A stretch of 64,000 nucleotides of DNA, taken from Pedomonas sp051304405. Lineage in GTDB: Bacteria; Pseudomonadota; Alphaproteobacteria; Sphingomonadales; Sphingomonadaceae. Below the pieces are notes generated by a model that was given only the letters and a program-made list of their open reading frames with translations, did not search any database and had not been told where the DNA came from. Positions 29,883 through 39,117 of this stretch are shown piece after piece. The translations under genes and the position numbers were made by a program. Location: contig NZ_JBPPGG010000001.1 in the NCBI RefSeq assembly GCF_051304405.1, positions 1-64,000 on the forward strand, in the 5' to 3' direction. The number at the start of each line of letters is the position of its first letter. The first letter of the stretch is position 1.

Positions 29883-30018
29883 TGATGCAACCAACCGACC
29901 GCCATGCCATGCCCGGACCAGCCGCGCCGGCCCCATCCGGCGCACCCCGGCAAACTTCCCGCGTTCTTCTTGCAACGACGGCTTTGCGGAAGCCGCCAGC
30001 AATGCTATGGGCGCTTCC

Positions 30019-31830
30019 ATGACGACCGATGCTTCTCTCATTCGCAACTTTTCGATCATTGCCCACATCGACCACGGGAAATCCACCCTGGCCGACCGGC
30101 TGATTCAGCGCTGCGGCGGCCTCTCCGAACGGGAGATGGTCGAGCAGGTGCTCGACAACATGGACATCGAGCGCGAGCGGGGCATCACCATCAAGGCCCA
30201 GACCGTGCGCCTCGAGTACAAGGCGAAGGACGGCAACACCTATGTCCTCAATCTGATGGACACGCCGGGCCACGTGGACTTCGCCTACGAGGTCTCCCGC
30301 TCGCTCGCGGCCTGCGAGGGCTCGCTGCTGGTGGTGGACGCCTCCCAGGGCGTCGAGGCGCAGACACTCGCCAACGTCTATCAGGCCATCGAGAACGACC
30401 ACACCATCGTGCCGGTCATCAACAAGGTGGACCTGCCCGCCGCCGACCCGGACCGGGTGAAGCTCCAGATCGAGGACGTCATCGGCCTTGAGACCGACAA
30501 CGCCGTGCTGACCTCGGCCAAGTCGGGCATCGGCATCGACGACGTGCTGGAGGCCATTGTCCAGCACATCCCCGCCCCCAAGGGCGACCCCAACAAGCCG
30601 CTCAAGGCCATGCTGGTGGACTCCTGGTACGACCCGTACCTGGGCGTCATCCTGCTGGTGCGCGTGGTGGACGGTGTGCTGAAGAAGGGCATGAGCCTGC
30701 GCATGATGGCCGCCGGCACCGACCACACGGTGGAGCGCATCGGCGTGTTCCGCCCGAAGATCGACTATCTGAACGATCTCGGCCCGGGCGAGGTGGGCTT
30801 CATCACCGCCCAGATCAAGGAAGTGGCCCAGACCCGCGTGGGCGACACGCTGGTCGAGACCCGCCACGCCAAGGACGCAACGCCCCTGCCCGGCTTCCGC
30901 GAGGTGCAGTCGGTGGTGTTCTGCGGCCTGTTCCCGGTGGACGCGGCCGACTTCGAGAAGCTGCGCGACAGCATGGCCAAGCTGCGCCTCAACGACGCCA
31001 GCTTCACCTACGAGATGGAGACCTCCGCCGCGCTCGGCTTCGGCTTCCGCTGCGGTTTCCTCGGCCTCCTGCACCTGGAGATCATTCAGGAGCGCCTGTC
31101 CCGCGAGTTCGATCTCGACCTCATCACCACCGCGCCGTCGGTGGTCTACCACGTCTACCTCACCGACGGCTCGATGGTCGAGCTGCACAACCCGGCCGAC
31201 ATGCCGGAGGCGGTGCGCATCGACCACATCGAGGAGCCGTGGATCGAGGCCACCATCTTCGTGCCGGATGAATACCTGGGCGCGGTGCTGAAGCTCTGCC
31301 AGGACCGGCGCGGCATCCAGAAGAACCTCTCCTATGCCGCCAACCGTGCCATGGTGGTCTACGAGCTGCCGCTCAACGAGGTGGTGTTCGACTTCTACGA
31401 TCGCCTGAAGTCCATCTCGCGCGGCTACGCCAGCTTCGACTATCACCAGATCGGCCACCGCGAGGGCGACCTCGTCAAGATGAACCTGCTGGTGAACGAG
31501 GAGCCGGTGGACGCCCTCTCCATGATCGTGCACCGCTCCCAGGCGGAAGCGCGCGGGCGGCACATGTGCGAGCGGATGAAGGAGCTGATCCCGAGGCACA
31601 TGTTCAAGATCCCGATCCAGGCGGCCATCGGCGGCAAGGTCATCGCCCGCGAGACCATCTCCGCCCTGCGCAAGGACGTGACCGCCAAGTGCTACGGCGG
31701 CGACATCACCCGCAAGCGCAAGCTTCTGGAGAAGCAGAAGGAAGGCAAGAAGCGCATGCGCACCTTCGGCAAGGTGGACATTCCGCAGGAGGCCTTCATC
31801 GCCGCGCTCAAGATGGGCGACAACAAGTAA
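30019..31830 (+). CDS. lepA: elongation factor 4 (LepA), ribosome back-translocase GTPase
   Basis: 603 aa, the family length. P-loop AHIDHGKSTLADRL, switch region GITIKAQTVRL, DTPGHVDFAYEVSRSL, NKVDLPAADP, and the LepA-specific C-terminal domain with KRKLLEKQKEGKKRMR. Acts on stalled or misplaced ribosomes. Start at 30019 (MTTDASLIRNF); an ATG at 30007 is possible. Divergent from the flagellin 4 gene; followed by a strong terminator. Confidence 0.98.
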   Translation: MTTDASLIRNFSIIAHIDHGKSTLADRLIQRCGGLSEREMVEQVLDNMDIERERGITIKAQTVRLEYKAKDGNTYVLNLMDTPGHVDFAYEVSRSLAACEGSLLVVDASQGVEAQTLANVYQAIENDHTIVPVINKVDLPAADPDRVKLQIEDVIGLETDNAVLTSAKSGIGIDDVLEAIVQHIPAPKGDPNKPLKAMLVDSWYDPYLGVILLVRVVDGVLKKGMSLRMMAAGTDHTVERIGVFRPKIDYLNDLGPGEVGFITAQIKEVAQTRVGDTLVETRHAKDATPLPGFREVQSVVFCGLFPVDAADFEKLRDSMAKLRLNDASFTYEMETSAALGFGFRCGFLGLLHLEIIQERLSREFDLDLITTAPSVVYHVYLTDGSMVELHNPADMPEAVRIDHIEEPWIEATIFVPDEYLGAVLKLCQDRRGIQKNLSYAANRAMVVYELPLNEVVFDFYDRLKSISRGYASFDYHQIGHREGDLVKMNLLVNEEPVDALSMIVHRSQAEARGRHMCERMKELIPRHMFKIPIQAAIGGKVIARETISALRKDVTAKCYGGDITRKRKLLEKQKEGKKRMRTFGKVDIPQEAFIAALKMGDNK

Positions 31831-31841
31831 GGACGAACAGC

Positions 31842-31872
31842 AAAACGGGGCGGTTATCCGCCCCGTTTTCCT
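31842..31872 (+). terminator. terminator after lepA
   Basis: 12-bp stem AAAACGGGGCGG / CCGCCCCGTTTT, TTAT loop, then CCTT. Confidence 0.88.
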
Positions 31873-31892
31873 TATGAAACGGGCAGCGCCAG

Positions 31893-31928
31893 CCCCTGCC
31901 CCTGCCCCTGTTCCTATCCCTGTTCCTG
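31893..31928. repeat. degenerate CCCCTG hexamer repeat
   Basis: Three perfect CCCCTG units followed by TTCCTA, TCCCTG, TTCCTG variants in the gap between lepA and the FUSC gene; a short simple-sequence tract. Confidence 0.7.
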
Positions 31929-31934
31929 CGCGTC

Positions 31935-33836
31935 TCAGGCCGCGTGGCGCAGCCCGATCCCGATCAGGGCGCGCCCGTCCGCCAGGGAGCGCCCCGCTGC
32001 CCGAAGCAGGCGCTTCGTCTCGCCCTCGGGCAGGCCGCGGGTGAGCGCGGCCAGCGCATCCGCCAGCTGTTCGGGCGACAGGCACAGGGTCTCGACCGCC
32101 TTGAGCGCCGCCTCGAGCGCCGCGCGCTCCACCGCCGCAAGCGGGCCTTCGGCCAGCAGGCCGCGCATCCGGGCGAGAGTCCGCCCCAATCCCAGCACGG
32201 CGCAGAAGCTGCCGCCGCGCGTCTCGGCCAGATCGAGCACGTGCTCCACCTCCAGCGCGAGGCGCAGGAAATGCCGGGCGGTGCGGGCGCGCGTCCGCTC
32301 CAGATCCGCCGTGCCGCCGCCTCCTGCGATGCGCGCAATGGCCCGGCGGATCGCCGCCGCCGCGTTGCGGGCCCGCTGGCCCATGGGCTCGGGCAGCAGC
32401 CAGATGCCGCCCGCCACGATGAGGATCGCGGCGGCCAGCGCCGCCCCCTCGCCGAGGATGACGGCGGTGTCGGTCACGGCCGGAAGCCGCGCCTGACTGC
32501 CAAGCCAGAAGCACATGTTGAGATCGAGTCCCCAGCCCGCATGGCGGGGGCTGGCGCGCACCAGCGAGCCCACCAGCGCGAACGGGATGACCGACAGGAT
32601 GAGCTGCGGCACCGTCTCCACATGGGGTTGCAGGAGGAAGCGGTAGACGAGCGCCATCGCGACCCCCGCCAGCACGCCCCGCAGCATCACCGGGGCCATG
32701 AGCCTTGGCCGGGGCATGGAGCCGAGGATCATCGAGAAGGTGCAGATGCCAAGGGCCGTCAGCACCACCTCGCTCCAGCCGAGGAGATAGCCCGCCCAAC
32801 CTGCGGCAAAGGTGGCAGCACCCGCCAGGCAGGCCGCGAGCAGTGCCCGCCGCTCGTCGCGGTGCGGCGCGAACGCCTCCGCCCTGCAGGCGAACGGCCG
32901 CGCATCGGCCGCGCGCGGGTCCGCGTCGAACACTGCGTCGGCGCGCAGGAGCTTCCGCACGTCCGCCGCCAGGTCGGGAAGCCCGGCCTCAAGGCGCGCG
33001 AGGGACTCGGCGGGATCTGTCCGCTCCCCCAGCCCGTCCGCCAGCGCACCAAGCTGCGCTGCAAGGGCTCGCGCCTTCTCCGGCTCCATCTGCACGGCCA
33101 GCCGGGCTGCGCCCAGCACGCCCAGCGCCTGCACCAGCAACGCCTCGATATGATGCAACCGGCGATAGCCCTCGGGCGACGCGGCGGTCACGAGCGCCGC
33201 CCGCTGCTGCACGCCCGCCATGGCGCGGAACAGGGCCTGCTCGGCCCGGGCGGTCTCCCGCCCGTCCAGCATCATCCCGGCGACCCTCAGCACCTCGGCG
33301 GCAATGCCCCGCACCTCGCTGTAGAAGGCCTCGCGCTGGCTGGGCGCCGTAAAGAACGCGGTCACCGCCGTCACGCACAGCACGCCGATCAGCTGGCATT
33401 CCCCGCGCGCGAGCGCCAGGGCGAACGCGTCTTCCGGGTGGAACAGGGCGGGCAGCACCACAACGCTCGCGGAGATGCCCGCCATCAGCGGCCCGTAGCT
33501 GTGCACGCCCCGCAGCATGTGGACGAGAAAGGCCGAAAGCGCCACCCAGACGCCCAGCAGGGCCAGCATCCCGGTGGGGTTGCCCGACACCTGGATGATG
33601 CCGAGCCCCGCCGCCACGCCCGCCACCGACCCGAGGACGCGCAGCACCGCCCGCTCCAGCAGCAGCCCCCGCTGGGGCTGACTGACGACGAACACCGGCA
33701 TGGCCGCCCAGAAGGCATTGTCCACATGGAAAAGGGCGGCGATGGAGAAGGCGAGAATGGCGGCAAGCGCCAGTCTCAGACCATGGGCAAGCACGGGCCG
33801 GTCAAGCCCGGCAATCGCAAGGAGTTTTCCGCTCAT
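31935..33836 (-). CDS. FUSC-family membrane protein (aromatic acid exporter-like)
   Basis: 633 aa. Two blocks of membrane helices (about residues 18-165 and 350-490), separated by a soluble helical region and followed by a cytoplasmic tail. The FUSC pattern is visible in NAFWAAMPVFVVSQPQRG and in the repeat's second block MPRPRLMAPVMLRGVLAGVA. The family includes AaeB and YccS-like exporters of aromatic acids; the substrate here is unknown. Start at the MSGKLLAI Met. Divergent from the MFS exporter, suggesting shared control of efflux. Confidence 0.85.
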   Translation of the reverse strand: MSGKLLAIAGLDRPVLAHGLRLALAAILAFSIAALFHVDNAFWAAMPVFVVSQPQRGLLLERAVLRVLGSVAGVAAGLGIIQVSGNPTGMLALLGVWVALSAFLVHMLRGVHSYGPLMAGISASVVVLPALFHPEDAFALALARGECQLIGVLCVTAVTAFFTAPSQREAFYSEVRGIAAEVLRVAGMMLDGRETARAEQALFRAMAGVQQRAALVTAASPEGYRRLHHIEALLVQALGVLGAARLAVQMEPEKARALAAQLGALADGLGERTDPAESLARLEAGLPDLAADVRKLLRADAVFDADPRAADARPFACRAEAFAPHRDERRALLAACLAGAATFAAGWAGYLLGWSEVVLTALGICTFSMILGSMPRPRLMAPVMLRGVLAGVAMALVYRFLLQPHVETVPQLILSVIPFALVGSLVRASPRHAGWGLDLNMCFWLGSQARLPAVTDTAVILGEGAALAAAILIVAGGIWLLPEPMGQRARNAAAAIRRAIARIAGGGGTADLERTRARTARHFLRLALEVEHVLDLAETRGGSFCAVLGLGRTLARMRGLLAEGPLAAVERAALEAALKAVETLCLSPEQLADALAALTRGLPEGETKRLLRAAGRSLADGRALIGIGLRHAA

Positions 33837-34310
33837 CGGCACACAACGCAGATTGATGCAAAGGAGACGCAACGAACGGCGGAGCCATACGCTGCTCGCC
33901 TGCCCGTTCCAAGATCAAAGGGTTACAGTCGAAACCGGTTTTCGCCGAACCGTGGCGCGGCGGAGACCGTTTCCGACAGCCCCCCTCGTGCCGCAATCAC
34001 CCCGGCCGTTCGGGGCATTCACGCCCTGCAGACCGGCGCGCACCCTTGCCAGCGCGCGCCGAAGCTGATAGAGACCCCGCCCCCGCTCCGCCCGGACGCC
34101 CGGCCTTTGCAGGGCCGCAGCCCGGGCAGCGCGGTCAGCGTGCGTTTCGTCCGCGTTCCCCGATCACCCTGCGGCTGTCCGGTTTTCCACCTGACCCGCC
34201 CTTTCAGGACATCGAGACAATCGGGCCCCGCCTGCGGCCCGATGCGCCCGAAGGCGCCGTTCTGCGATTTCCCCTCTTGCTGCTTGTTTCCCGAACAAGG
34301 ATTACCTCCC
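33837..34310. promoter_or_regulatory. 474-bp divergent region between FUSC and MFS genes
   Basis: No credible gene. Contains a hairpin ATCGGGCC / GGCCCGAT at 34220-34243 within the likely MFS leader and a partial dyad CGGTTTTCGCCGAACCG near 33939-33955. Either could be a regulator site or attenuator; neither matches a motif I know. Confidence 0.35.
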
Positions 34311-35873
34311 ATGCATGGTCCTGTTTCAGAGTCCGGTCCGTCGCCTGCCGTCCCTCTTGCCACCTGGCGCGAGTGGGTTGGCCTTGGTGTTCTCGTTCTG
34401 CCCGCCCTGCTCATCGCCATCGACATGACGGTGCTGCACCTTGCCGTGCCGCACCTCTCCGCCGATCTGAAGCCGACGAGCACCCAGCTGCTCTGGATCA
34501 TCGACATCTACGGCTTCTTCATCGCCGGCTCGCTCGTCACCATGGGCGCGCTCGGCGACCGCATCGGGCGGCGCAAGCTGCTGCTCATGGGCGCGGCCGC
34601 CTTCAGCGCGACCTCGCTTGTCGCTGCCTTCTCCACCAGCCCGTCCATGCTGATCACCGCCCGCGCCCTGCTGGGCGTCGCGGCGGCGACGCTGATGCCC
34701 TCCACCCTCTCGCTCATCCGCAACATGTTCCATGACGAGAAGCAGCGGGGCTTCGCCATTGCCGTGTGGATCAGCCTGATGATGGGCGGCGGCGCGGCCG
34801 GGCCCATTCTGGGCGGCATCGTTCTGCAATACTGGTGGTGGGGCGCGGTGTTCCTGCTCAATGTGCCGGTGATGGTGGTGTTGCTGGCCGTCGCGCCGTT
34901 CCTGCTGCCCGAGTACCGGAAGGAAAACCCCGGCCGGCTCGACATCGCCAGCGCCGTCCTGGCAACGAGCGCGGTCATGGCGCTGGTCTATGGCTTCAAG
35001 CACTGCGCCATCGACGGCCCGACCTGGGACGCGTCGGCGGCGCTGGCGGCAGGCGTGCTGATCGGCGCGGCCTTCGTGTGGCGCCAGCAGCGGCTCGCCG
35101 ATCCCATGATCAACCCGGAGCTGTTCCGCAACGCCGCCTTCCGAGCCACACTGGCCACCCAGACGCTGATCGTGCTGGCCGTGGCCGCCCCGTTCTTCCT
35201 CTCCAGCCAGTACATGCAGCTGGTGCTGGGATACACGCCGCTTGAGGCGGGTCTCGGCCTTCTGCCCGCGCTGATCGCGGGCACCGCCGGGTCCATGCTT
35301 GCGCCCTGGGCGGCGAGCCGGGTGCGGCCCGCGCTGGTGATCGGCGGCGGTCTCCTCCTGGGCGCGGCGGGGCTCGCCCTGCTGACCGTCGCCCCGGCGA
35401 CCGACGGCTACCCCGTCATCCTCGGCGGGCTCAGCCTCAACATCGTCGGGGGCCATGCCGCCATTACCCTGCTCACCAACGCCATTCTCGGCGCCGCGCC
35501 GCCCGAGCGGGCGGGCGAAGCCTCGGGCCTTTCCGAGACCACGCTTGAGCTGGCCAACGCGGTGGGCATCGCCGTCATGGGCAGCCTGGCGGCCGCCATC
35601 TACCAGTCCACGGTCGCCCTCAGCCTGCCGATCGGCCTGCCGGACGCGCTCGCCGAGGCGGGCCGGGAGTCCCTGTTCGCAGCCGCCGCAGCCGCCGCCG
35701 AGACGGGCGGGCCGCAGGCCGCCGCCATGCTGGTAGCGGCGCGGGATGCGTTCGTCGCCGGGCTGCACGCGGCCGCGGGCATTGGCGCTGCCATCCTCGG
35801 CGTACTTGCCGTTCTTGCCGTCACCGTGCTGCGGCACGCCACGGCAAAGGCGGCGGACGCCATGCAGCACTAA
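34311..35873 (+). CDS. MFS drug:H+ antiporter, DHA2 (14-helix) family
   Basis: 520 aa with about 14 membrane helices. DHA2 landmarks are the first helix LLIAIDMTVLHLAVPHLSADL, motif A variant GALGDRIGRRKLLL, and motif C-like GGGAAGPILGGI. The closest named type is SmvA/EmrB-like exporters of cationic biocides and dyes. AAGG lies ten bases before the ATG. A GC hairpin (35904-35934) without T-run follows the gene. Confidence 0.88.
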   Translation: MHGPVSESGPSPAVPLATWREWVGLGVLVLPALLIAIDMTVLHLAVPHLSADLKPTSTQLLWIIDIYGFFIAGSLVTMGALGDRIGRRKLLLMGAAAFSATSLVAAFSTSPSMLITARALLGVAAATLMPSTLSLIRNMFHDEKQRGFAIAVWISLMMGGGAAGPILGGIVLQYWWWGAVFLLNVPVMVVLLAVAPFLLPEYRKENPGRLDIASAVLATSAVMALVYGFKHCAIDGPTWDASAALAAGVLIGAAFVWRQQRLADPMINPELFRNAAFRATLATQTLIVLAVAAPFFLSSQYMQLVLGYTPLEAGLGLLPALIAGTAGSMLAPWAASRVRPALVIGGGLLLGAAGLALLTVAPATDGYPVILGGLSLNIVGGHAAITLLTNAILGAAPPERAGEASGLSETTLELANAVGIAVMGSLAAAIYQSTVALSLPIGLPDALAEAGRESLFAAAAAAAETGGPQAAAMLVAARDAFVAGLHAAAGIGAAILGVLAVLAVTVLRHATAKAADAMQH

Positions 35874-35995
35874 GCGATCACACGCCCCTCGACCCCGCGC
35901 GCCCGACCCCGTATGGAAGGGGGCAGCGGGGTCGCGGAGCGCGCCCCGCCCTGCTCCAGTTCTGCAGGGCCAAATCTTCAGGGAAGGCGCGTCAC

Positions 35996-36757
35996 ATGAC
36001 CCTCGCCAATCGTACCGTTCTCATCACCGGCGGCTCCCGTGGCATCGGCGCGGCGACCGTTCGCCAGCTTGCCGCCCGGGGCGCGTTCGTCCTCATCAAT
36101 TACGGCCGCAACCGCGCGGCGGCGGAAGCCGTGCTGAACGAGATCGGCGGGCGCGGCGCGCTGGTCCAGGCGGACCTGAGCCAGCCGGGCGCGGGCCGCG
36201 CGGTGTGGGATCAGGCCCTGGCGCTGGCGCCGGGCGGCCGGATCGATGTGCTCATCAACAACGCCGCCACCTTCGCCGAGAGCGGCGTCGATGCGGACTG
36301 GGAGCGCTGGTCGCAGGACTGGGCCACCACCCTTCAGGTAAACGTCATCGCCTCGGCGGACCTGTGCAAGTGCGCCATCCCCCACTTCGAGGCCAACGGC
36401 GGGGGCCGCATCGTCACCCTCGTCAGCCGCGCGGCGCACCGGGGCGACACGCCGGACTACATGCACTACGCCGCCTCCAAGGCGGCGCAGGCGGCGCTGA
36501 CCAAGTCCATCGCCCGGGGTTTCGCGGCACGGAACATTCTGGCGTTCAACGTCGCCCCCGGCTTCACCCGCACCGAAATGGCGGAGGACTGGGTGCGCGT
36601 CTACGGCGAAGCCGCTGCCTCGGCCGACGTTCCGCTCGGCCGCATGGCCTCGCCCGAGGAAGTGGCGAACGTGGTGGTCTACTGCGCGGGCGAGGCGCCC
36701 GCCGCCATGACCGGCACCACCATCGATGTGAACGGCGGCAGCTACATCCGCGCGTAA
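35996..36757 (+). CDS. SDR-family oxidoreductase
   Basis: 253 aa, classical SDR. Cofactor motif TGGSRGIG at 12-19, NNAA motif, catalytic Ser in TLVSRAAHRG, Tyr/Lys in YMHYAASK, and the C-terminal TIDVNGGSYIRA. The Asn after the second strand (INYGRNR) suggests NADP(H). Substrate unknown. Lies 120 bp after the MFS gene on the same strand. Confidence 0.85.
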   Translation: MTLANRTVLITGGSRGIGAATVRQLAARGAFVLINYGRNRAAAEAVLNEIGGRGALVQADLSQPGAGRAVWDQALALAPGGRIDVLINNAATFAESGVDADWERWSQDWATTLQVNVIASADLCKCAIPHFEANGGGRIVTLVSRAAHRGDTPDYMHYAASKAAQAALTKSIARGFAARNILAFNVAPGFTRTEMAEDWVRVYGEAAASADVPLGRMASPEEVANVVVYCAGEAPAAMTGTTIDVNGGSYIRA

Positions 36758-36782
36758 GGGGGCCTGCCCGATTTTTTATCTT

Positions 36783-36807
36783 GCAGGAGGGACTCAGTCC
36801 CTCCTGC
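36783..36807. repeat. intergenic hairpin GCAGGAGGGA-loop-TCCCTCCTGC
   Basis: Perfect 10-bp stem, CTCAG loop, preceded by TTTTTTATCTT and followed by ACCTCCCTTCTG, at the convergent gap after the SDR gene. May end transcription; it also looks like a repeated intergenic element. Confidence 0.55.
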
Positions 36808-36874
36808 ACCTCCCTTCTGTTTACAGGGACGTGCGCCGGATAAAGAAACACGGCCCATTGAACCGAACGGGAGC

Positions 36875-36895
36875 GCGAGGGTCCGAGACCCTCGC
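36875..36895. repeat. intergenic hairpin GCGAGGGTC-CGA-GACCCTCGC
   Basis: Perfect 9-bp stem with three-base loop, just downstream of the quinone oxidoreductase gene on its strand, paired with the hairpin at 36783. Confidence 0.55.
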
Positions 36896-36926
36896 AAAAT
36901 CAAAACAGAATTCCAGTGGCCGCCCT

Positions 36927-37904
36927 TTACGCCACCTTCAGCACCACCTTGCCCTTGGCCTTTCGGTCCGTGACCACCCGGATGGCCTCGGCGGCGCGCT
37001 CCAGCGGAAACACCTCGCTGATGTGGGGCTTGAGGCGGCCTTCCGCCGCCCAGCCCAGCAGCTCGGCCACATTGGCCTCGTGCACGTCGGGTTCGACCTT
37101 GAGGAACTGGCCCCAGAACACCCCGACGATGGACGCGCCCTTCAGCAGCGGCAGGTTGAGCGGCAGCGAGGGGATGGACCCGCCCGCAAAGCCCACCACA
37201 AGATAGCGCCCGTTCCAGCCGATGGAGCGGAAGGCCGGCTCGGCCAGCGCCCCGCCGACGGGATCGTAGATCACATCGACGCCCTTGCCCCCGGTGATCG
37301 CCTTCAGCGCCTCGCGCAGGTCCTGCGTCGTGTAGTTGATGGTCTCGTCCGCCCCGTACTCGCGGGTCAGCGCCAGCTTGTCGTCGGTGGAGGCGGCGGC
37401 GATGACCCGCGCCTGCATCACCTTGGCCAGCTCGACGGCGGCAAGGCCGACGCCCCCGGCCGCCCCCAGCACCAGGAGGGTCTCGCCCGGCTGGATCCGT
37501 GCCCGCTGCTTGAGCGCGTGGTGCGACGTGCCATAGGTCATGAGGAAGCCGGACGCGGCCTCGAACGACAGGCTGTCGGGGATCGGGAAGCAGGCGCTGG
37601 CGTCCACCACCATTTCCTCGGCATAGCCGCCCCAAAGCCCGGTGCCGAGCACCCGATCCCCCGGCTTCACGTGGGAGACGCCCTCGCCCACCGCATCGAC
37701 GATGCCCGCCACTTCCGCGCCCGGCGAGAAGGGAAAGGCGGGCTTGAACTGGTACTTGCCCTGAATGATGAGGGAATCCGGGAAGTTGACGCCCGCCGCA
37801 TGCACGCGGATGCGCACCTGACCCGCCTTGACCTCGGGCGACGGCAGCTCCCGTACAACAAGATCTTCCGGCCCGCCGAAGGCCTCGCAGACAATGGCTT
37901 TCAT
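36927..37904 (-). CDS. NADPH:quinone oxidoreductase (zeta-crystallin/QOR family)
   Basis: 325 aa, medium-chain reductase without zinc ligands. N-terminal MKAIVCEAFGGPEDLVVREL, the NFPDSLIIQGKYQ segment, and the NADPH-binding LVLGAAGGVGLAAVELAK, then the ASTDDK loop. Probably reduces quinones or enones and protects from electrophiles. Start at 37904, where the family N-terminus begins. Confidence 0.88.
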   Translation of the reverse strand: MKAIVCEAFGGPEDLVVRELPSPEVKAGQVRIRVHAAGVNFPDSLIIQGKYQFKPAFPFSPGAEVAGIVDAVGEGVSHVKPGDRVLGTGLWGGYAEEMVVDASACFPIPDSLSFEAASGFLMTYGTSHHALKQRARIQPGETLLVLGAAGGVGLAAVELAKVMQARVIAAASTDDKLALTREYGADETINYTTQDLREALKAITGGKGVDVIYDPVGGALAEPAFRSIGWNGRYLVVGFAGGSIPSLPLNLPLLKGASIVGVFWGQFLKVEPDVHEANVAELLGWAAEGRLKPHISEVFPLERAAEAIRVVTDRKAKGKVVLKVA

Positions 37905-38108
37905 GGTTTCCTCCCCGTCCGGCCAGCGCCCCTCCGGTTCCTCCGGTATCAGCTGGCCCCTTGGCGCAACCATATCCGACCGCGCCGGGGCGGAAACCTC
38001 GCCCATTCGGGGGGTGGACGGCCCGCAAAGGGGGGCCCTGAACGACGAAAAGGCGCACCGCTCCGGCGCGCCCTTCCCTTGCGTGTTCCCGAAATCGGGA
38101 CCGGCTGG

Positions 38109-38867
38109 TTACCTGGCCTGCGGTGCCGCAGCCGACGCGTCTTCCGGCAGGCCGCCCATCTGGCCAACCAGCTTGGTGTAGGCGTCGAGATAGGCCAGCA
38201 CGATCACCTGGCCGATCTCCGTGTTCTCGTAGCCGCTGGCGCCCACGCCCGCGAATGCGCCGAAGAAGCCGGCGCCGCCGCCCGCAAAGCCCAGATCCTG
38301 CTTGCGGGCATAGCCCTCGACCAGCGCCTCTTCCTCGGTGGTGCGGGCGTTCACGATCGACAGGGTGACGTTGGCTTCCTTCTTCTTCAGGTTGATGCCG
38401 CCGGCGATGGCGCCGAAAGCGCCGCCCACCAGGCCGCCCAGCGCACCGCCGATGCGGTTGCCGCCCGAATTGCTGTTGGACGTCACAAGATCCGGTTGCA
38501 GGAAGTAGTCCGCGGCGCGCACCTGGCCCTTGCCGAGGTTCGATCCTTCCTGAAGCTCGCCCGAGTCGGCCAGAGCACGCTCAAGGTTGCGGCTCTGCAT
38601 GCTGCGGCCCCGGTTCACCAGCGTGAAGCAGCCGGACTTCTGCACGAACACCCGCAGAATGGACTCGGGGCTGCCCAGGCCGTAGCCGGTCCACCACTTG
38701 GTATCCGGCTCCACAATGGCGATCGTCCCCAGCTTGCGGCTGCACTGCGGGATCTCGGCCGTCCCCTTCTCCTGCGCCTTGCGGGCAGAGGACTGCGCAA
38801 GCGCCATAGGTGCCGCAGACACACACAACGATGCGGCCACAGCTGCGAAAACGAGCTTCCTGAACAT
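38109..38867 (-). CDS. CsgG/HfaB-family outer-membrane assembly protein
   Basis: 252 aa with a type I signal peptide (1-24, ALA-QS). The CsgG-like region includes LGTIAIVEPD, then SPESILRVFVQKSGCFTLVNRGR, and a Gly-rich stretch IGGALGGLVGGAFGAIAGG. CsgG forms the curli secretion pore; HfaB anchors the Caulobacter holdfast. Unlike those, no lipobox Cys is at the cleavage site, so it may act as a soluble or differently anchored homolog. No csgA/hfaA partner is adjacent. Confidence 0.7.
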   Translation of the reverse strand: MFRKLVFAAVAASLCVSAAPMALAQSSARKAQEKGTAEIPQCSRKLGTIAIVEPDTKWWTGYGLGSPESILRVFVQKSGCFTLVNRGRSMQSRNLERALADSGELQEGSNLGKGQVRAADYFLQPDLVTSNSNSGGNRIGGALGGLVGGAFGAIAGGINLKKKEANVTLSIVNARTTEEEALVEGYARKQDLGFAGGGAGFFGAFAGVGASGYENTEIGQVIVLAYLDAYTKLVGQMGGLPEDASAAAPQAR

Positions 38868-38954
38868 GGTTTAAAGGGCCCCTTGGTCGGTTCGGAAAAG
38901 GCAGACACTACGACAGGAATGTAATAGCGACGCAACGAAGCCGCTTACTCTGCA

Positions 38955-38984
38955 TTGCAGCGAGGCCGCAAGATGAAATATAAT
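38955..38984 (+). promoter_or_regulatory. sigma-70-like promoter in an AT-rich island
   Basis: Perfect TATAAT at 38979-38984 with TTGCAG 18 bp upstream, unusual in this GC-rich DNA. No protein gene follows on the plus strand, but a terminator does (39068-39113). Confidence 0.45.
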
Positions 38985-38990
38985 GTTAGT

Positions 38991-39113
38991 TTAATTTTAA
39001 GTATTGGAACATTCAAGCGCGTTTCGGCAGGCGCGCGCGCAGCCGGGCAGATCCGCCACGGCAGGTCCGCCGGGGAAGGCCCGCTCAGGAGCCCTCCCCC
39101 GGCGTTTTTTTTT
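38991..39113 (+). ncRNA. candidate small RNA convergent to oxyR
   Basis: Defined by a TATAAT promoter and a rho-independent terminator with nine Ts and no open reading frame in between that looks coding. Predicted length about 120 nt. It ends five bases beyond the oxyR stop side and could overlap the oxyR 3' UTR. Prediction only. Confidence 0.35.
39068..39113 (+). terminator. strong terminator on the plus strand between csgG-like and oxyR
   Basis: Stem CGCCGGGG / CCCCGGCG, 20-base loop, then TTTTTTTTT. The U-tract is on the plus strand, so it does not serve oxyR (minus strand); it has no annotated gene upstream. Confidence 0.75.
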
Positions 39114-39117
39114 CGTG

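Noticed and set aside
29758..32799. 1013-codon open frame on the minus strand over lepA
   Set aside because: It runs antisense to lepA and FUSC and has Ala/His/Gly-rich composition expected from the wobble bias of GC-rich genes.
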